DNA of 64,000 nucleotides from Oceanobacillus manasiensis (GTDB taxonomy: Bacteria > Bacillota > Bacilli > Bacillales > Amphibacillaceae): positions 310,001-374,000 of the forward strand of contig NZ_CCDL010000003.1 in assembly GCF_000724085.1 (NCBI RefSeq). The letters run 5' to 3'. A program made the translations under genes and the position numbers. Shown in pieces: positions 27,898 to 37,647 of this stretch. The first letter of the stretch is position 1; each line of letters starts with the position of its first letter. The notes under the pieces are model-generated. The model saw only the letters and a list, made by a program, of their open reading frames with translations, made no database searches and was not told where the DNA came from.

Positions 27898-28971
27898 ATG
27901 AAAAACAAACGAATCCTATTCACTGGTGGAGGCACTGCGGGGCATGTGATCGTGAACCTCGCCTTGATCCCATATTATCAGGAAAAAGGGTATGACATTG
28001 ATTATATTGGCTCAAAAGATGGTATTGAACAAAACTTAATTAGTCAACTAGAAGGCGTCACATACCACCCAATTTCTACAGGGAAACTTAGAAGGTATAT
28101 TTCTAAAGAAAATATAAAAGACCCATTCAAGGTATTAAAAGGTGTTGCCCAAGCTGCACGAATTATGAAAAAGCGCAAGCCATCCATTATTTTTTCAAAA
28201 GGTGGCTTTGTATCCGTACCGGTTGTTTTAGCAGCAAAACTCAGAAGGATCCCTGTTGTTATCCACGAATCAGATTACACCCCAGGTCTTGCGAATAAGA
28301 TTGCGATCCCTTTTGCTCGGAAAGTGCTGGCAACTTTTCCCGAAACAATGGAGTATCTTCCTAAAGATAAGGCTGAATATGTTGGTGCAGTAATTCGAGA
28401 TGAACTCTTTGTAGGGAAGAAGGAAGCCGGTCTTGCATTTGCGGGACTATCTTCACATAAGCCTGTTCTTCTCATAATGGGAGGTAGTGGAGGATCTCAA
28501 AAAATTAACGAAACAGTAAGAGATTCACTAGATCAGTTGCTTGAAACATTCCACATTATCCATATTTGCGGGAAAGACAAAGTAGATCCTACTTATACGA
28601 GAGAAGGATATGTTCAATATGAATATGTTAATGAAGAATTAAAGGATGTTTTCGCAGCAACAGATTTTGTACTTTCTCGCGCAGGTTCAAATGCTATCTT
28701 TGAATTCCTGGCATTAAGAATTCCTATGTTGCTCATTCCATTATCAAGAGAGGCAAGTAGGGGAGACCAAATTATAAATGCTAAATCCTTTGTAAAAAAG
28801 CGGTATGCTAGGGTTTTAGAGGAAGAAAATCTATCGAATGAAGCCTTAATGCATGAACTAACACAATTAAAAGAATACGCTCCAGTCATGATTGATACAA
28901 TGAAGGAATATAAAAGTGAGAAATCTAGAGATCGAGTTCTTAAAATCATTGGAGAAGTTCAAAAGAAATAA
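27898..28971 (+). CDS. murG: MurG-type UDP-GlcNAc:lipid I N-acetylglucosaminyltransferase
   Basis: 357 residues. [14 protein letters not shown] is the N-terminal glycine loop that binds the lipid-linked acceptor; [28 protein letters not shown] and [24 protein letters not shown] are family motifs, the last contacting UDP-GlcNAc. It would attach GlcNAc to lipid I at the inner face of the membrane. It stands alone rather than in a mur/fts cluster, so it may be the second murG paralogue some Bacillaceae carry. AAAGGAG precedes the ATG. Confidence 0.93.
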   Translation: MKNKRILFTGGGTAGHVIVNLALIPYYQEKGYDIDYIGSKDGIEQNLISQLEGVTYHPISTGKLRRYISKENIKDPFKVLKGVAQAARIMKKRKPSIIFSKGGFVSVPVVLAAKLRRIPVVIHESDYTPGLANKIAIPFARKVLATFPETMEYLPKDKAEYVGAVIRDELFVGKKEAGLAFAGLSSHKPVLLIMGGSGGSQKINETVRDSLDQLLETFHIIHICGKDKVDPTYTREGYVQYEYVNEELKDVFAATDFVLSRAGSNAIFEFLALRIPMLLIPLSREASRGDQIINAKSFVKKRYARVLEEENLSNEALMHELTQLKEYAPVMIDTMKEYKSEKSRDRVLKIIGEVQKK

Positions 28972-28981
28972 CAGTCAGGAA

Positions 28982-29022
28982 AGAGCCAACGAATTGATAT
29001 TGAATAATCGTTGGCTTTTTAC
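28982..29022 (+). terminator. Terminator after murG
   Basis: AGAGCCAACGA ... TCGTTGGCT with T5 following. Confidence 0.75.
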
Positions 29023-29157
29023 ATATAAAATTTTGGTTAGGAAGAAATGGCGAAAATAATGAAAATGTGAAGTCACAGTATAAGATAAACATGCACGTTG
29101 ACAAGACCGTAACGAATGCGAGTTTTTCTAAATTGCTTCCTTACCCCTTCCATCCCT

Positions 29158-30297
29158 TTATTGAAGCGTACCAAAATGGACCAAGTTGACATCAACCTGA
29201 AAATCTACAGTTATTTCAGGAAACTTTTCTGTCCATTCTTCCATTGTTAACTTATTATTGACCTTCACCCTATACAATTTTCCATAACCAATGGGGTCAG
29301 AATTGAGTTCTTGCAACTTATTTAACATTGTTTCATATTTTTTCTTAATAGCCTTGCCCAATTCTTTTTCAAGTATCTTTGCTGCCTTATTGTCCTCAAC
29401 AGTGAACTGTTCTGAAATTTCATGTAGATCAACATCGAGATCGACGTTCGAGCGAAATCGTAGCTGGTCTCGGTCGGTTAGTTCGCTAGTTGTTTTTCCC
29501 TTCACACCAATTCGTATATGCATGTATTCGCTGTCTGGCTCAATAGATTCCGTATTTTCTATATATTTTTTAAATGGGGCTTTCGGTATCTCTACTTCAA
29601 TTGGTGCAAAGTTTACATGCTTTTGTGTCATATTGAGGAGAAGCGCATCATCCAAGGTGATGTCACCAACATATTTATCACCTTGAAATACTCCCAAAGC
29701 AGAAAGCATAGGGAATTGTTCATCAAGCGTGATAACAGGTAGGTAAGGATCCTGTCCTACATCAAAATAGGTATGTGTAAAATCATGTAGTGCAACCTCT
29801 GGGATCGTATCTTTCATATGCTCCTGTCTAATTAGACCATGTAGAAATTGCCCAATATCCATATTTGTATCTGCTTGGCCAACCTCTAGGATTTCTTTCG
29901 CTGTCGTGTCACTAATTGCAAGCAACATGGTATCTGAAACTTTGGCATCACGCGTCAAAGTTTTTAAATAGGTTAGTATCCCTTTTTCTGCAATCTCTTT
30001 TCCGTATAATTCCAAGCGGATTTGTCCTGGGGTCAAACTAAAACTAGATTTGTTGTTCGCTTGCTCACGAGCCTCTTTGATGGTATGACCTGTCCCTGTT
30101 AATGTCTTAGAGATCATATCTGATTGTGCATTAAATTGAAAAATAATTAATGTGGCTTCCAGTTCACTAGGTTTTTCTTCTGAAATATCTACACCTCTCG
30201 TATGAATAATTCCTAACTTCTCCAGCTGGTTTGTATCAACACAGGAAGTAAGCAGACAAAGGGTGATACTTAGTAAAGTGATTCTTTTAAGTCTCAT
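29158..30297 (-). CDS. gerAC: Spore germination lipoprotein, Ger(x)C family
   Basis: 379 residues; C subunit of a germinant receptor, lipid-anchored on the spore inner membrane. Signal peptide with lipobox LLTSC, then VDTNQLEKLGIIHTRGVDIS, as in GerAC/GerKC. The ATG at 30297 has AGAGGTG six bases upstream; a GTG at 30306 would leave no room for a ribosome site. Overlaps the permease gene by 11 bases, so it is the last gene of the A-B-C operon. I use the gerA names generically; the germinant is unknown. Confidence 0.93.
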   Translation of the reverse strand: MRLKRITLLSITLCLLTSCVDTNQLEKLGIIHTRGVDISEEKPSELEATLIIFQFNAQSDMISKTLTGTGHTIKEAREQANNKSSFSLTPGQIRLELYGKEIAEKGILTYLKTLTRDAKVSDTMLLAISDTTAKEILEVGQADTNMDIGQFLHGLIRQEHMKDTIPEVALHDFTHTYFDVGQDPYLPVITLDEQFPMLSALGVFQGDKYVGDITLDDALLLNMTQKHVNFAPIEVEIPKAPFKKYIENTESIEPDSEYMHIRIGVKGKTTSELTDRDQLRFRSNVDLDVDLHEISEQFTVEDNKAAKILEKELGKAIKKKYETMLNKLQELNSDPIGYGKLYRVKVNNKLTMEEWTEKFPEITVDFQVDVNLVHFGTLQ

Positions 30298-31408
30298 TCT
30301 TTTCACCTCTTCTATGTTGGTTCCATTTTTTCTTTATAAGGACCATTGGGAGCAGTAGAAATGGATACACATACACTAACCAAAAACCAAATCCATTTAC
30401 CTTTTCAATCACCCACTGTATTTGAAAGTGTTCATCAATTAACCAACAACCAATTAATAGAGGCACAGCTAGCGCATAAATAGTAATTTTTTGTGGTAGG
30501 TTGTAAAGTCGCTTTATCCCATATGTCGCGCCCCAAAATAGAAGGATAATATTTGGGATAATAACCATCATCCATTCTGCTACTACTACAAAATCCAGGC
30601 GTTCAATAAAAGAAAACTGTTGAAACTTAAATAATGAAAGAAGTGTCCATTCGCGTCTTTCCACTTGCACGCCAGTGAAAAATCCGAGGGTTATAATAGT
30701 AGTAACCAAAACGAGCAAACCTGACCATGCTACTGACATATACACAGGGAAATGTAGCTTTTCTTTATTCTGAATAAAAGGGTAAACCAGAAATAGAATT
30801 TCAAAGCCTATAAACGTATACGCACTGGCTTTGGCACCTGCTAACAAATCTGGGAATGGGGTTTGGAACATGGGGAAAAAATGCCCCCAATCTATTTGAA
30901 CAGCGGGTTCAATCAATAGAAGCAGTACCCAGTGAGTGAGAATAAAAAACAGGAAGCATACACCTACTATTATACGTAAACCTCCCAACGTGCTGTATAT
31001 ACCTAAGATAAGCAAAATTACTCCCATTGTTAATGGGCTGATTGTTGGAAAGATAAAAACCCTAACTACTTCTATATACGTAATAAGGACGGAAAAGAGT
31101 GTAACGATAAAGTATACAATATAGGCACTGCTTAGTAGGTTTCCGATCCATTTCCCAAACAGGTCACGATGAATGCCAAAGATGTCTGCATTTTCATACT
31201 GTTTTAGAGTAAGTATCATGACAAAAAGCACGGCAAAGATATAAGCGACGGCGATAAAAATAGATATCCAGGAGTCTGTGCCTGCCTCTTTATAAAGAAA
31301 CCTTGGCGCACCCATTATTCCTACTCCCAATTGTAAAGAAGCAATAATGAAGAATAGGTAAAATGCACGAATGCTTAAATTTGGTTTTACTTTAACGTTG
31401 ATATCCAA
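30287..31408 (-). CDS. gerAB: Spore germination permease, GerAB family
   Basis: 373 residues with about ten hydrophobic helices (for example AFYLFFIIASLQLGVGIMGAPRF at the N-terminus), an APC-superfamily protein thought to bind the germinant. Length is normal. It starts at TTG 31408 with AGGTG upstream, eight bases after the gerAA stop; overlaps gerAC. Confidence 0.93.
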   Translation of the reverse strand: MDINVKVKPNLSIRAFYLFFIIASLQLGVGIMGAPRFLYKEAGTDSWISIFIAVAYIFAVLFVMILTLKQYENADIFGIHRDLFGKWIGNLLSSAYIVYFIVTLFSVLITYIEVVRVFIFPTISPLTMGVILLILGIYSTLGGLRIIVGVCFLFFILTHWVLLLLIEPAVQIDWGHFFPMFQTPFPDLLAGAKASAYTFIGFEILFLVYPFIQNKEKLHFPVYMSVAWSGLLVLVTTIITLGFFTGVQVERREWTLLSLFKFQQFSFIERLDFVVVAEWMMVIIPNIILLFWGATYGIKRLYNLPQKITIYALAVPLLIGCWLIDEHFQIQWVIEKVNGFGFWLVYVYPFLLLPMVLIKKKWNQHRRGEKNET

Positions 31409-31416
31409 TTCTTCAC

Positions 31417-32919
31417 CTACTCGTCAATATCTTTTTTCTGCTGTGCCTTTTTCTTATTGAATCGAACCTTATCCTTAGGTCGGTAAGAAAGAAATCTTTT
31501 TCCTTGAAATTGCTGTGGAAAGCGGATCAGTACTTTGTTGATATCTTTCATGCGGAACGGATAAATAGGTGTAAGGTAAGGTCGCCCAAGAGAGGTTAGT
31601 TTTAATAAATGAATAATTAGGAAGCTGATACCAAATACAATGCCCATAATGCCAAGAATTCCGGCAAGAATAATCATGGGAAACCGCAATACCCGAATAG
31701 AAGTCCCCATCAAGTAGCTGGGTGCGGTAAAGGAAGCAAGCGCACTGATTGTAATAAAGATGATAAGGATGTTACTCGTAATTCCGGCCTGTACTGCAGC
31801 TGTTCCAACGACCACACCACCAACAATACCAATTGTTTGCCCTACCTTTGTTGGGAGTCTTGCCCCGGCCTCACGTAATAATTCTATTAAAAGCTCAAGA
31901 AGCAACGCCTCAAATATGGGCGGAAAAGGGACGTTCGCCCTTGATTGCCCAATTGAAATAAGTAGCTGAGTTGGAATAAGTTCATAATGAAAGGTGACAG
32001 CAGCCACATACATTGGTGTGAGCATGACAGATATAAACATAGATATAAACCGTAAAACACGTAGAAATGATCCTGCATTCCAACGCATGTATAAATCCTC
32101 AGTGGATTCAAAAAAGCTAAAGAACGTTGTTGGTGCTAATATTGCCATTGGACTGTTTTCTACAACTACTCCTACCCGCCCCTTATTAATTGCATAGGAA
32201 GCGCGATCTGGTAGTTCTGTTGAGTAAAATTGTGGGAAAATTGTCCAAGAGGAATCCTCTATATACTGCATAAGTACGTTTGCATCTTCTACCTCGTCAA
32301 CATCGAGATCCTGGAGACGTTGACGCATCGTTTGGACATCTGTTTCATTTGCAACAGATTTCAAATAGATAATTCTTGCTTCTTTCGGAGTGGTTTTTCC
32401 TAGCATAATCTTTTCTAAAACCAGATCTTTAGAACGCATTCTCCAGCGTAATATATTTAAGTTTGTTACTAAAGACTCTGTAAAAGCAACCTGTGGACCA
32501 ATAACCACAGATTCTGTTTCGGCCTTTTCAAGTGATCTGTGTTCTATGTTTAGCATTAGATAAGAGACAACCTGTTGTGCTCCCTCAATATAGACAAATA
32601 CATGGCCATTAATGAGGTTAGTTAGTAATTCCTCTAACTTATCCATTTTCTGTCCAGTGTTAATAGGGATTTCATTTAATAAGGAATCAACTGTCCAGTC
32701 CTTATTAGGCTCTAAAAGGGCTTTAAGTAGGGTATTTTCAATTCTTTGTGAATCCACTTGATAGGACAAATAAAAGACAGCAAGCTTTTGACTTGAACTT
32801 TCAAAAATGGAGTAGCTTAAATCATTACTATTTACAAATTCCTTTTCTAAAACCTGCTTTAATTCTTCAACCTTTTTTGGGAAGAATGAATTGGTGGCTT
32901 TTCTTTTAGCTTTTCTCAT
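31417..32919 (-). CDS. gerAA: Spore germination protein, GerAA family
   Basis: 500 residues: soluble N-terminal half, then membrane half (RFISMFISVMLTPMYVAAVTF onward, about five helices) with the PFPPIFEALLLELLIELLREAGARLP signature segment of the GerA family. First gene of the A-B-C operon; expressed in the forespore. GGGAGG precedes the ATG, and a sigma-G-like promoter lies 44 bases upstream. Confidence 0.95.
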   Translation of the reverse strand: MRKAKRKATNSFFPKKVEELKQVLEKEFVNSNDLSYSIFESSSQKLAVFYLSYQVDSQRIENTLLKALLEPNKDWTVDSLLNEIPINTGQKMDKLEELLTNLINGHVFVYIEGAQQVVSYLMLNIEHRSLEKAETESVVIGPQVAFTESLVTNLNILRWRMRSKDLVLEKIMLGKTTPKEARIIYLKSVANETDVQTMRQRLQDLDVDEVEDANVLMQYIEDSSWTIFPQFYSTELPDRASYAINKGRVGVVVENSPMAILAPTTFFSFFESTEDLYMRWNAGSFLRVLRFISMFISVMLTPMYVAAVTFHYELIPTQLLISIGQSRANVPFPPIFEALLLELLIELLREAGARLPTKVGQTIGIVGGVVVGTAAVQAGITSNILIIFITISALASFTAPSYLMGTSIRVLRFPMIILAGILGIMGIVFGISFLIIHLLKLTSLGRPYLTPIYPFRMKDINKVLIRFPQQFQGKRFLSYRPKDKVRFNKKKAQQKKDIDE

Positions 32920-32962
32920 TATTTCCTCCCGTAATCACTTAGAACATTATAATCTATGGGGA

Positions 32963-32993
32963 TAGTATGTGAGGAAAAACTACTATCTATGTA
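32963..32993 (-). promoter_or_regulatory. Sigma-G-type promoter of the germination operon
   Basis: Minus strand TACATA (32993-32988), 18-base spacer, CATACTA (32969-32963): a perfect sigma-G -10 and a good -35. Confidence 0.65.
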
Positions 32994-33125
32994 ATTTCTA
33001 ATGTGTCTCTTGAAAGAAAAGCTTTGGAGACTAAAGACTCATTTTTAGAAAATTCCCATAAAACATTGTTTGTTCCTGTCGATTCCTGTATGATTAAACG
33101 TAAGGAAATAGTGAGGGGTGAGGAT

Positions 33126-33356
33126 TTGAGTGAGATAATCCGAAATTGTCGATTATGCAAAGAGTCTATGGAAAGTAGTCCATTTATGCTGTGCCCTGCC
33201 TGTCTAACTGAAAGCGATCGAGTCCAGAACTATATTAAAAAGCATCCACTGGCTTCGATGGAGGAGATATCCTGCTCAACTAATGTTCCTTTAGAGAAAT
33301 TAGAAAAAATGATCCATCTAGGTATACGTATAAAAAAAGAGCGTACTCTTTTTTAA
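33126..33356 (+). CDS. Small zinc-ribbon protein, YvyF-like
   Basis: 76 residues with four cysteines arranged CRLC ... CPAC (one zinc site) followed by a helical part VQNYIKKHPLASMEEISCSTNVPLEKLEKMIHLG, resembling the YvyF/TIGR03826 flagellar-operon protein family. TTG 33126 has GAGGGG seven bases upstream. A longer frame opens at GTG 33003 (117 residues), but its first 41 codons look unrelated and lack a ribosome site. It is divergent from the ger operon and its function is unknown. Confidence 0.55.
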   Translation: MSEIIRNCRLCKESMESSPFMLCPACLTESDRVQNYIKKHPLASMEEISCSTNVPLEKLEKMIHLGIRIKKERTLF

Positions 33357-33435
33357 CCTCTTTTATTACAAATTTAATAAAAAAATAGCTACTCTAGTTA
33401 TGAGTAATAATTAACAAAAATATTAGAAAAAAAGA

Positions 33436-33464
33436 TTGACTAAAAATTTTCCTAATACTATAAT
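33436..33464 (+). promoter_or_regulatory. Sigma-A promoter of the bmr attenuator and operon
   Basis: TTGACT (33436-33441), 17-base spacer, TATAAT (33459-33464). Confidence 0.85.
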
Positions 33465-33499
33465 TATTGAGAACAAATAATTCAAAGGAGGTCATGATG

Positions 33500-33580
33500 A
33501 TGAATAAAATCATCCAAGCAACGCAATTTAAATCAATTAAATATGTGACCTCTGCCGTATTGTGCGGAAAAGTATTCTAA
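33500..33580 (+). CDS. Leader peptide of the ABC exporter operon (BmrB-like role)
   Basis: 26 codons behind an ideal AAAGGAGG (33484-33491). Three in-frame ATGs stand in a row (33494, 33497, 33500); the last has the best spacing. The peptide begins MNKIIQATQFKSIKY and ends VLCGKVF. Its codons for Tyr-Val-Thr-Ser include TGTGACCT (33544-33551), the exact complement of the left arm of the terminator at 33608. B. subtilis bmrCD is controlled by translation of such a leader ORF (bmrB). No similarity to BmrB itself is claimed; the call rests on architecture. Confidence 0.75.
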   Translation: MNKIIQATQFKSIKYVTSAVLCGKVF

Positions 33581-33607
33581 TCTTTACATACTTCTTTGTG
33601 TAATTAG

Positions 33608-33635
33608 AAGGTCACAACAGTCTGTGGCCTTTTTG
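33608..33635 (+). terminator. Attenuator terminator of the bmr leader
   Basis: AAGGTCAC (33608-33615) / GTGGCCTT (33624-33631), then a T run. AGGTCACA (33609-33616) can instead pair with TGTGACCT in the leader ORF, with AAGTAT/ATACTT (33570-33575 / 33588-33593) nested inside: mutually exclusive terminator and antiterminator. Confidence 0.8.
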
Positions 33636-33669
33636 TTTTGGGATAGGTATGTTATGCACTTATCTCAGT

Positions 33670-33704
33670 AAAAGCATGTGTCGTCATAGGCATATGCTTT
33701 TTTA
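33670..33704 (+). terminator. Second terminator-like hairpin in the bmr leader
   Basis: AAAGCAT (33671-33677) / ATGCTTT (33694-33700) followed by T-rich sequence, 138 bases before bmrC. A tandem block to read-through. Confidence 0.6.
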
Positions 33705-33837
33705 TTGCGCAAATAGAGGATTGGGAACTGTAGAGGATCTTTTGTTAGAAAGAGGCATCTAATGTCAAATTTGATGTACGATCAACTAACGAATCAACAG
33801 TAAAACGGAAATTACAGAGGGATTAGAAGGTGATGGA

Positions 33838-35586
33838 ATGTTTCAGGTTTTTAAGAAATTAGATTGGTTTTTTAAACATTATTGGAAACGTTATTTATTT
33901 GCAATTTTAGCACTTATTGTAGCAAGTGCAATTGGTCTTATACCACCTAAATTAGCAGGGTATACAATTGATCAGATACAATTCGATTCAATGACAACAC
34001 AACTCTTAACAGCGTTAATTGTTGGATATTTACTATTAATTATTGTCCATTATGCGATCTCCTTTTTGTGGGATTACACATTGTTTAGTGGTGCGGTTAT
34101 TCTAGAACGCTGGAGCAGAAGTAATCTAATGGATCATTTTACAAAAATGACACCAACATTTTTTGGTAAATACCGAACCGGTGACCTTATGGCTAGAAGT
34201 ACCAATGATTTAAAAGCCATTAGTCTAACAGCTGGCTTTGGTGTGTTGACCTTAGTGGACTCGTCTATTTTCATGCTAATGTTGGTTGCCATGATGGGAT
34301 TTACGATTAGTTGGCAGCTTACACTTGCTGCCTTAATCCCGCTACCTATTATGGCTGTCATTATGAATAAATATGGGGCTGTTATTCATGCACGGTTTAC
34401 AAAAGCACAACAGGCATTTGGAGAAATGAATAATGATGTGCTGGAATCCATCCGGGGAGTAAGAGTAATTCGCGCTTTCGTGCAGGAAAAGCAAGATTTA
34501 AAACGATTTGAGAATATGACAGAGGATGTCTATTTGAAAAATATGGAAGTGGCCAAGATTGATGCGTTATTTGAGCCAACCATGAAGATTCTTGTAGGGC
34601 TTTCGTATACGATTGGTCTAGGTTATGGTGCATTTCTGGTTTTTGATAATAAAATGACGCTCGGAGACCTTGTAACCTTTAATGTATATTTAGGAATGTT
34701 GATTTGGCCAATGTTCGCCGTTGGTGAGCTTATAAATATATTGCAGCGAGGTAATGCTTCCTTAGATCGTGTGAATGAGACGATTGGCTACAAGGCTGAT
34801 GTGACAGATCCTGATACACCTAAAACGGTTGATGCTGTGGAGTCAATTAATTTCGAGAAAATTACATTTTCATATCCAGGGACAGACGCAAAGCAACTAA
34901 ATAATGTTTCATTAAAAATTAACCGAGGTGACACCATTGGCGTTGTAGGGAAAACAGGTGCAGGGAAAACTACCCTTTTCAAATTATTATTAAGACAATA
35001 TCCCGGTATGCAAGGGAAAATTAGAGTAGCTGATGTAGATTTAGAGGATCTTTCTCTAGAGCAAATCCGTTCATGGATCGGCTATGTACCACAGGATCAA
35101 ATGATGTTTTCTAAATCAATTCGTGAGAATATCCAATTTGGTAAATCTGATGCGACCGACAAGGAAATTTATCGAGTTATGGAATTAGCTCATTTTCTCG
35201 ATGATATGAAACAACTTCCGAATGGACTGGATACTGAAGTTGGAGAAAGTGGTGTAACACTTTCAGGGGGACAAAAGCAGCGGGTAGCATTAGCGCGAGC
35301 CTTTATTAAAGATCCAGAAATTCTCATATTAGATGATTCCATGTCTGCAGTTGATGGGAAGACGGAAGCCAATATTATTGAACATCTGCGCAGAGAAAGG
35401 AAAAGTAAAACGACCTTTATAGCTGCACACCGTATGTCTGCTGTAACGCATGCAGATAACATTATTGTCCTTGATAATGGTGAGATTGTGGAGCAAGGGT
35501 CACATGCTGAACTTATGTTGACAGATGGGTGGTATAAGCAGCAGTACTTACAACAGCAACTTGCAAAGACAGGGGCGAAAAAATAA
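33838..35586 (+). CDS. bmrC: Heterodimeric multidrug ABC exporter subunit (BmrC type)
   Basis: 582 residues (B. subtilis BmrC is about 585): six membrane helices, then a nucleotide-binding domain with Walker A GKTGAGKTT, signature LSGGQKQRVALARAF and Walker B ILILDDSMSAVD. The catalytic Glu after Walker B is Asp, which marks this as the partner carrying the degenerate ATP site. It directly abuts the partner gene. Expression is probably controlled by the leader attenuator; relatives export drugs, but the natural substrate is unknown. Confidence 0.92.
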   Translation: MFQVFKKLDWFFKHYWKRYLFAILALIVASAIGLIPPKLAGYTIDQIQFDSMTTQLLTALIVGYLLLIIVHYAISFLWDYTLFSGAVILERWSRSNLMDHFTKMTPTFFGKYRTGDLMARSTNDLKAISLTAGFGVLTLVDSSIFMLMLVAMMGFTISWQLTLAALIPLPIMAVIMNKYGAVIHARFTKAQQAFGEMNNDVLESIRGVRVIRAFVQEKQDLKRFENMTEDVYLKNMEVAKIDALFEPTMKILVGLSYTIGLGYGAFLVFDNKMTLGDLVTFNVYLGMLIWPMFAVGELINILQRGNASLDRVNETIGYKADVTDPDTPKTVDAVESINFEKITFSYPGTDAKQLNNVSLKINRGDTIGVVGKTGAGKTTLFKLLLRQYPGMQGKIRVADVDLEDLSLEQIRSWIGYVPQDQMMFSKSIRENIQFGKSDATDKEIYRVMELAHFLDDMKQLPNGLDTEVGESGVTLSGGQKQRVALARAFIKDPEILILDDSMSAVDGKTEANIIEHLRRERKSKTTFIAAHRMSAVTHADNIIVLDNGEIVEQGSHAELMLTDGWYKQQYLQQQLAKTGAKK

Positions 35587-37620
35587 ATGAAACGAACTAC
35601 AGAGAAACGACTTTTTCAATACGCATTGCATTATAAAAAAGGTATTATAATTGGTTTTATCTGTTTAATTATAGCCGTTTCGCTTGAACTTGCTGGTCCC
35701 TTAATAGCCAAGAAAGTAATTGATGACCATATCCTTGGTGTCGAAGGAACCTGGCAAGAGGTGGAAACAAATGACGATAGGTATACTGCCACTTATAATG
35801 ATCAGTTTTACAAACGGATGGATAGATTGGAAGGATCTGACCAGACAGTTGGAAGCCCGGTAACCATTTTTCAAATTGGAACCACCTATTATTTTGTTGA
35901 GGACGAAATACCGCTAGGGGGAAAGCGTGAGATAGAAGGGAATTCAATTACCATTACGACAAGTACAAATGAAGAAACTTTTACAGGGGATAAATTGTCA
36001 CTAGGTGACGTATATCCATTTTTTAAACCTGAACAAGGCCCTATTATCTGGCTGCTTGGGCTATATGTTTTATTACTTTTTATAGCTGGTTTCTTTCAGT
36101 TTTATCAAACTTTTCTCTTACAGAAATCATCCAATCAAATTGTGAGGAAGATGCGGAATGATTTATTCTCACAAACCCAGCGCATTCCTGTAAACTACTT
36201 TGTCGATCAACCGGCAGGGAAAGTGGTAGCAAGAATCACAAATGATACAGAAGCGATTCGTGACTTATATGAGCGCGTTCTTTCCATTGTTTTAACAAGT
36301 ATTATATATATGGCAGGAATATTTGTGGCATTGTTTATCCTTGATGCAAAGCTTGCTTTTATGTGCCTTTTCATTATTCCTCTGATCTTCGGGTGGATGA
36401 AGCTATATAAACATTTTGGAAGTAAGTATAATAAAGTAATACGTTCCACAATAAGTGAAATTAATGGAAACATTAGTGAAGCAATTCAAGGGATGCCAAT
36501 TATACAGGCATTCAGTAGAGAAAAGAAGACAAAAGAAGAATTTGAAGTGCTTAATAATAGGCACTTCACCTATCAACGAAAGCTTGTAAAGCTAAGTGCG
36601 TTAACCTCTTATAATCTTGTTACTGTATTTCGTAATTTGGCATTCGTAGCGTTTATTTGGTATTTTGGTTCGGGTTCATTAGACCCAACAAGTATTATAT
36701 CGATTGGAATGCTATATGCAATTGTGGATTATTTGACTAGGTTGTTCGAGCCAGTTACAGACATTGTGAATCAACTACCACTTATAGAGCAGGCAAGGGT
36801 GGCTGGTGGAAGAGTTTTTGAACTTCTTGATCATCCTGGTGAAGACGTGAAGAATGAAGGTGTAACTCGTTACAAGGGTAATATTTTATTTGATCACGTA
36901 TCATTTGCTTATAATGAAAAGGACTATGTTCTCAACGATATTTCTTTTTCAGTAAATGCAGGTCAAACCGCAGCATTTGTTGGCCATACAGGATCGGGAA
37001 AAAGCTCTATTATGAATTTGCTCTTCCGTTTCTACGATCCGCAAAAAGGGACCATTTCAATTGACGGGCTTTCTACACAGGAATGGTCAAGGCAACAAGT
37101 TAGGAGTCATATGGGTATCGTACTACAGGACCCGTTTCTCTTCACAGGTACTATTCTTTCAAATGTGACGATGAATGATCCACGAATTAGCAGAGAAAGA
37201 GCTGTAGATGCCTTGAAAGCAGTTGGTGCAGATCGCTTTATTGAAAAACTTCCAAATCGTTATGATGAAAAAGTAACAGAAGGGGGAGGAACATTTTCTC
37301 TAGGTGAGAGGCAGTTACTTTCATTTGCCAGAGCACTGGCATTTGATCCAGCTATTTTAATTCTTGATGAAGCTACGGCTAATATAGATACAGAGACCGA
37401 AAATATCATACAGCAGGCTTTGGAAGTGTTAAAGCAGGGACGGACGACACTTGTTATTGCTCATAGACTTTCGACGATACAGCAGGCAGATGTTATATTT
37501 GTATTAGACCGCGGTACGATTAAAGAGCAAGGGAATCACAACAGTCTCCTTCAGCAACAGGGTACCTACTATCAAATGTATCAAATGCAACAAGGTATAC
37601 TGGAAGAAACGGCAGGATAG
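35587..37620 (+). CDS. bmrD: Heterodimeric multidrug ABC exporter subunit (BmrD type)
   Basis: 677 residues. About 110 extra residues sit between the first two membrane helices (about 45-150, TWQEVETNDDRYTATYND ... FFKPEQGP), an extracellular domain as in B. subtilis BmrD (673 residues). The nucleotide-binding domain has Walker A GHTGSGKSS and canonical Walker B ILILDEATANID, but the signature is altered to FSLGERQ. The pair therefore has one competent site (BmrD Walker motifs plus BmrC LSGGQ) and one degenerate site. Starts three bases after the bmrC stop region, translationally coupled. Confidence 0.92.
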   Translation: MKRTTEKRLFQYALHYKKGIIIGFICLIIAVSLELAGPLIAKKVIDDHILGVEGTWQEVETNDDRYTATYNDQFYKRMDRLEGSDQTVGSPVTIFQIGTTYYFVEDEIPLGGKREIEGNSITITTSTNEETFTGDKLSLGDVYPFFKPEQGPIIWLLGLYVLLLFIAGFFQFYQTFLLQKSSNQIVRKMRNDLFSQTQRIPVNYFVDQPAGKVVARITNDTEAIRDLYERVLSIVLTSIIYMAGIFVALFILDAKLAFMCLFIIPLIFGWMKLYKHFGSKYNKVIRSTISEINGNISEAIQGMPIIQAFSREKKTKEEFEVLNNRHFTYQRKLVKLSALTSYNLVTVFRNLAFVAFIWYFGSGSLDPTSIISIGMLYAIVDYLTRLFEPVTDIVNQLPLIEQARVAGGRVFELLDHPGEDVKNEGVTRYKGNILFDHVSFAYNEKDYVLNDISFSVNAGQTAAFVGHTGSGKSSIMNLLFRFYDPQKGTISIDGLSTQEWSRQQVRSHMGIVLQDPFLFTGTILSNVTMNDPRISRERAVDALKAVGADRFIEKLPNRYDEKVTEGGGTFSLGERQLLSFARALAFDPAILILDEATANIDTETENIIQQALEVLKQGRTTLVIAHRLSTIQQADVIFVLDRGTIKEQGNHNSLLQQQGTYYQMYQMQQGILEETAG

Positions 37621-37647
37621 AAGACCGCTTAATACAAGAGGTGGAGT

